Shown: positions 20,902 to 22,232 of the stretch, piece after piece
How the letters are laid out: every line of letters begins with the position of its first letter
Position numbering within the stretch: position 1 is the stretch's first letter
Assembly (NCBI GenBank): GCA_002358855.1
Contig: DEPQ01000068.1
Location: forward strand, 1-22,232
DNA from: Bacteroidales bacterium UBA3388
GTDB lineage: Bacteria > Bacteroidota > Bacteroidia > Bacteroidales > P3
Direction of reading: 5' to 3'
Length of the DNA: 22,232 nucleotides
Position numbers and translations under genes: made by a program
Notes under the pieces: model-generated
Seen by the model: only the letters and a program-made list of their open reading frames with translations
Databases searched by the model: none
Told to the model about the DNA's origin: nothing

Positions 20902-22122
20902 ATGAACAGATCAGAACAATTCATCGAAATGGAACACCAATACGGTGCTCATAATTATCACCCTCTACCAGTAGTTCTTTCAAAAGGAGAAGGCGCTTTT
21001 GTTTGGGACGTAGAAGGAAAACGTTATTTTGATTTCTTGTCGGCATATTCAGCCGTAAACCAAGGGCATTGCCACCCAAAAATAGTGAATGCCTTATGCG
21101 AACAAGCAAAAACGCTTACCCTTACTTCAAGAGCGTTTTATAATGATTGCTTAGGACCATACGAAAAATACATAACAGAATACTTTGGCTACGATAAAGT
21201 TTTGCCAATGAATACGGGAGCAGAGGCAGACGAAACAGCAATGAAATTAGCAAGACGTTGGGGATACAAAGTCAAAGGAATACCGGAAAATGAAGCAATA
21301 ATAATTTGTTGCGAAGGCAATTTCCACGGCAGAACCATTTCAATAATTTCAATGTCCACCGATCCAGACAGCTATGGTCAATTCGGACCATTCACACCCG
21401 GCTTTGTAAAAATTCCATACAACGATTCAGTAGCATTAGAACAAACACTTGAAAAATTAGGAGATAAAGTTGCAGGATTCCTTGTAGAACCTATTCAAGG
21501 CGAAGCAGGAGTTTATGTGCCAAATGACGGATATTTGAAAAAATGTTACGAACTATGCAAAAAACATAACGTACTTTTCATTGCCGATGAAGTACAAACA
21601 GGAATAGCACGCACAGGAAAAATGCTCGCATGCGACCACGAAGGCGTAAAACCAGACATTTTAATATTAGGAAAAGCACTTTCAGGCGGAGTAATCCCTG
21701 TTTCGGCCGTACTTGCCAATGATGAAATAATGCTAACTATTAAACCGGGCGAACATGGCTCAACATTCGGAGGCTTTTGCTTAGCAGGAAAAGTAGCAAT
21801 GGCAGCCTTACAAGTAGTAAAAGACGAAAAACTTGAAGAAAAAGCAGAAGAATTAGGAAAAATCTTCCGCGAAGAAATGTCAAAAGTAAAAAGCGATATG
21901 ATAGAGCTTGTAAGAGGAAAAGGACTCTTAAACGCAATTGTTATAAAGCCAAAGAACGGAAAAGAAGCGTGGGACGTATGCCTAAAAATGAAAGAATTAG
22001 GCGTATTAGCCAAACCAACACACCAACACATCATACGATTCGCACCACCACTTGTAATAACAAAACAGCAACTCTTAGAAGCAATAGAGTTAATCAAACA
22101 AGCAATCCTATCATTTGAATAA
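20902..22122 (+). CDS. rocD: Ornithine aminotransferase
   Basis: A 406-residue PLP enzyme (class III aminotransferase) that converts ornithine plus 2-oxoglutarate to glutamate semialdehyde and glutamate, in arginine breakdown and proline synthesis. It begins MNRSEQFIEMEHQYGAHNYH, which is diagnostic of ornithine aminotransferases (GAHNYHPLPVV). Other signatures are YFDFLSAYSAVNQGHCHPKI, the PLP phosphate site MNTGAEADETAMK, CCEGNFHGRT, ADEVQTGIARTGK (about 228-240) and the Schiff-base lysine in ILGKALSGG (Lys258). The length is normal. The ATG at 20902 is chosen because an in-frame TTG at 20863 is part of the -7 promoter box. It is a single-gene unit with its own promoter and terminator. Confidence 0.96.
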   Translation: MNRSEQFIEMEHQYGAHNYHPLPVVLSKGEGAFVWDVEGKRYFDFLSAYSAVNQGHCHPKIVNALCEQAKTLTLTSRAFYNDCLGPYEKYITEYFGYDKVLPMNTGAEADETAMKLARRWGYKVKGIPENEAIIICCEGNFHGRTISIISMSTDPDSYGQFGPFTPGFVKIPYNDSVALEQTLEKLGDKVAGFLVEPIQGEAGVYVPNDGYLKKCYELCKKHNVLFIADEVQTGIARTGKMLACDHEGVKPDILILGKALSGGVIPVSAVLANDEIMLTIKPGEHGSTFGGFCLAGKVAMAALQVVKDEKLEEKAEELGKIFREEMSKVKSDMIELVRGKGLLNAIVIKPKNGKEAWDVCLKMKELGVLAKPTHQHIIRFAPPLVITKQQLLEAIELIKQAILSFE

Positions 22123-22129
22123 TAAAAAT

Positions 22130-22159
22130 AAAAAGGCAGCCCAAACGGTTGCCTTTTTT
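22130..22159. terminator. Rho-independent terminator after rocD, possibly bidirectional
   Basis: A 9-bp stem AAAAAGGCA/TGCCTTTTT (22130-22138 with 22150-22158), an 11-nt loop GCCCAAACGGT and a run of T. The A run on the left arm would serve as the T run for a gene ending from the right, beyond the window. The remaining bases to 22232 hold no gene that can be identified with confidence. Confidence 0.88.
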
Positions 22160-22232
22160 CTTGATTTTAGAAAAATAATTCTTTGTTCCAAGAAATTATT
22201 TCAAAGAATTAGTTTTCTTAAAACGACCTCTT

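Noticed and set aside
21546..22097. A 183-codon minus-strand open frame opposite rocD
   Set aside because: Its Ser/Phe-rich composition is what results from reading the complement of the conserved aminotransferase. There is no promoter, and rocD motifs occupy the other strand throughout.
1..22232. tRNA, rRNA, CRISPR array, insertion sequence or phage genes
   Set aside because: None was seen by eye. No regularly spaced repeat array, transposase or integrase motif, cloverleaf-like intergenic sequence or rRNA-like stretch is apparent. Intergenic gaps are all under about 190 bp.

Overview
The window looks like a chromosomal segment of an AT-rich member of the Bacteroidetes, probably Bacteroidales-like. 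The evidence is: several Bacteroidetes-type -7 promoter boxes (TAnnTTTG) close upstream of genes; almost no Shine-Dalgarno sequences; short overlapping gene joints; and typical gene families of the phylum (OmpA-like protein with an N-terminal binding domain, small outer-membrane beta-barrels, PepSY-like lipoprotein, fused FNR/GltD flavoprotein). I see no rRNA, tRNA, CRISPR array, transposase or phage gene.

Layout. (1) 1-4177, minus strand: a Wzx-like flippase, then a GH133 glycogen debranching enzyme, then a glycogen-synthase-like glycosyltransferase cut by the left edge. The last two are joined by an ATGA overlap. (2) 4249-8288, plus strand, divergent from (1): a chain of overlapping genes for a GT4 glycosyltransferase (TTG start), MurF, AnmK and an ECF sigma factor. 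The sigma gene is followed by a single-pass membrane protein and a secreted Spy/CpxP/CnrX-like protein (8340-9295), and then a TauE/SafE permease (9314-10099). (3) 10155-10604: a PepSY-like lipoprotein with its own promoter and terminator. (4) 10788-12332: a two-gene cassette (cysteine-containing lipoprotein plus small outer-membrane protein). It is flanked by two related intergenic segments, each holding a terminator of nearly the same sequence followed by a promoter. (5) 12462-16638: a four-TM protein, a 752-residue fusion of an FNR/PyrK-like module and a GltD-like module (Nfn-type architecture), and two beta-barrel-like outer-membrane proteins. (6) 16616-20751, minus strand: cca, miaA, an OmpA-family protein and an O-methyltransferase, each touching or overlapping the next. 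The last gene overlaps the convergent plus-strand gene by 23 nt. (7) 20902-22122, plus strand: ornithine aminotransferase rocD with a clear promoter and a terminator.

Themes. The left part handles storage glucan and cell-surface glycans. The second block links cell-wall synthesis and recycling (murF, anmK) to an extracytoplasmic stress-type sigma factor. The minus block on the right combines tRNA maturation (CCA addition, A37 prenylation) with envelope functions. The least explained parts are the two-gene cassette at 10788-12332 and the sigma/membrane/secreted-sensor trio at 7725-9295. Most of the rest is ordinary core genome.
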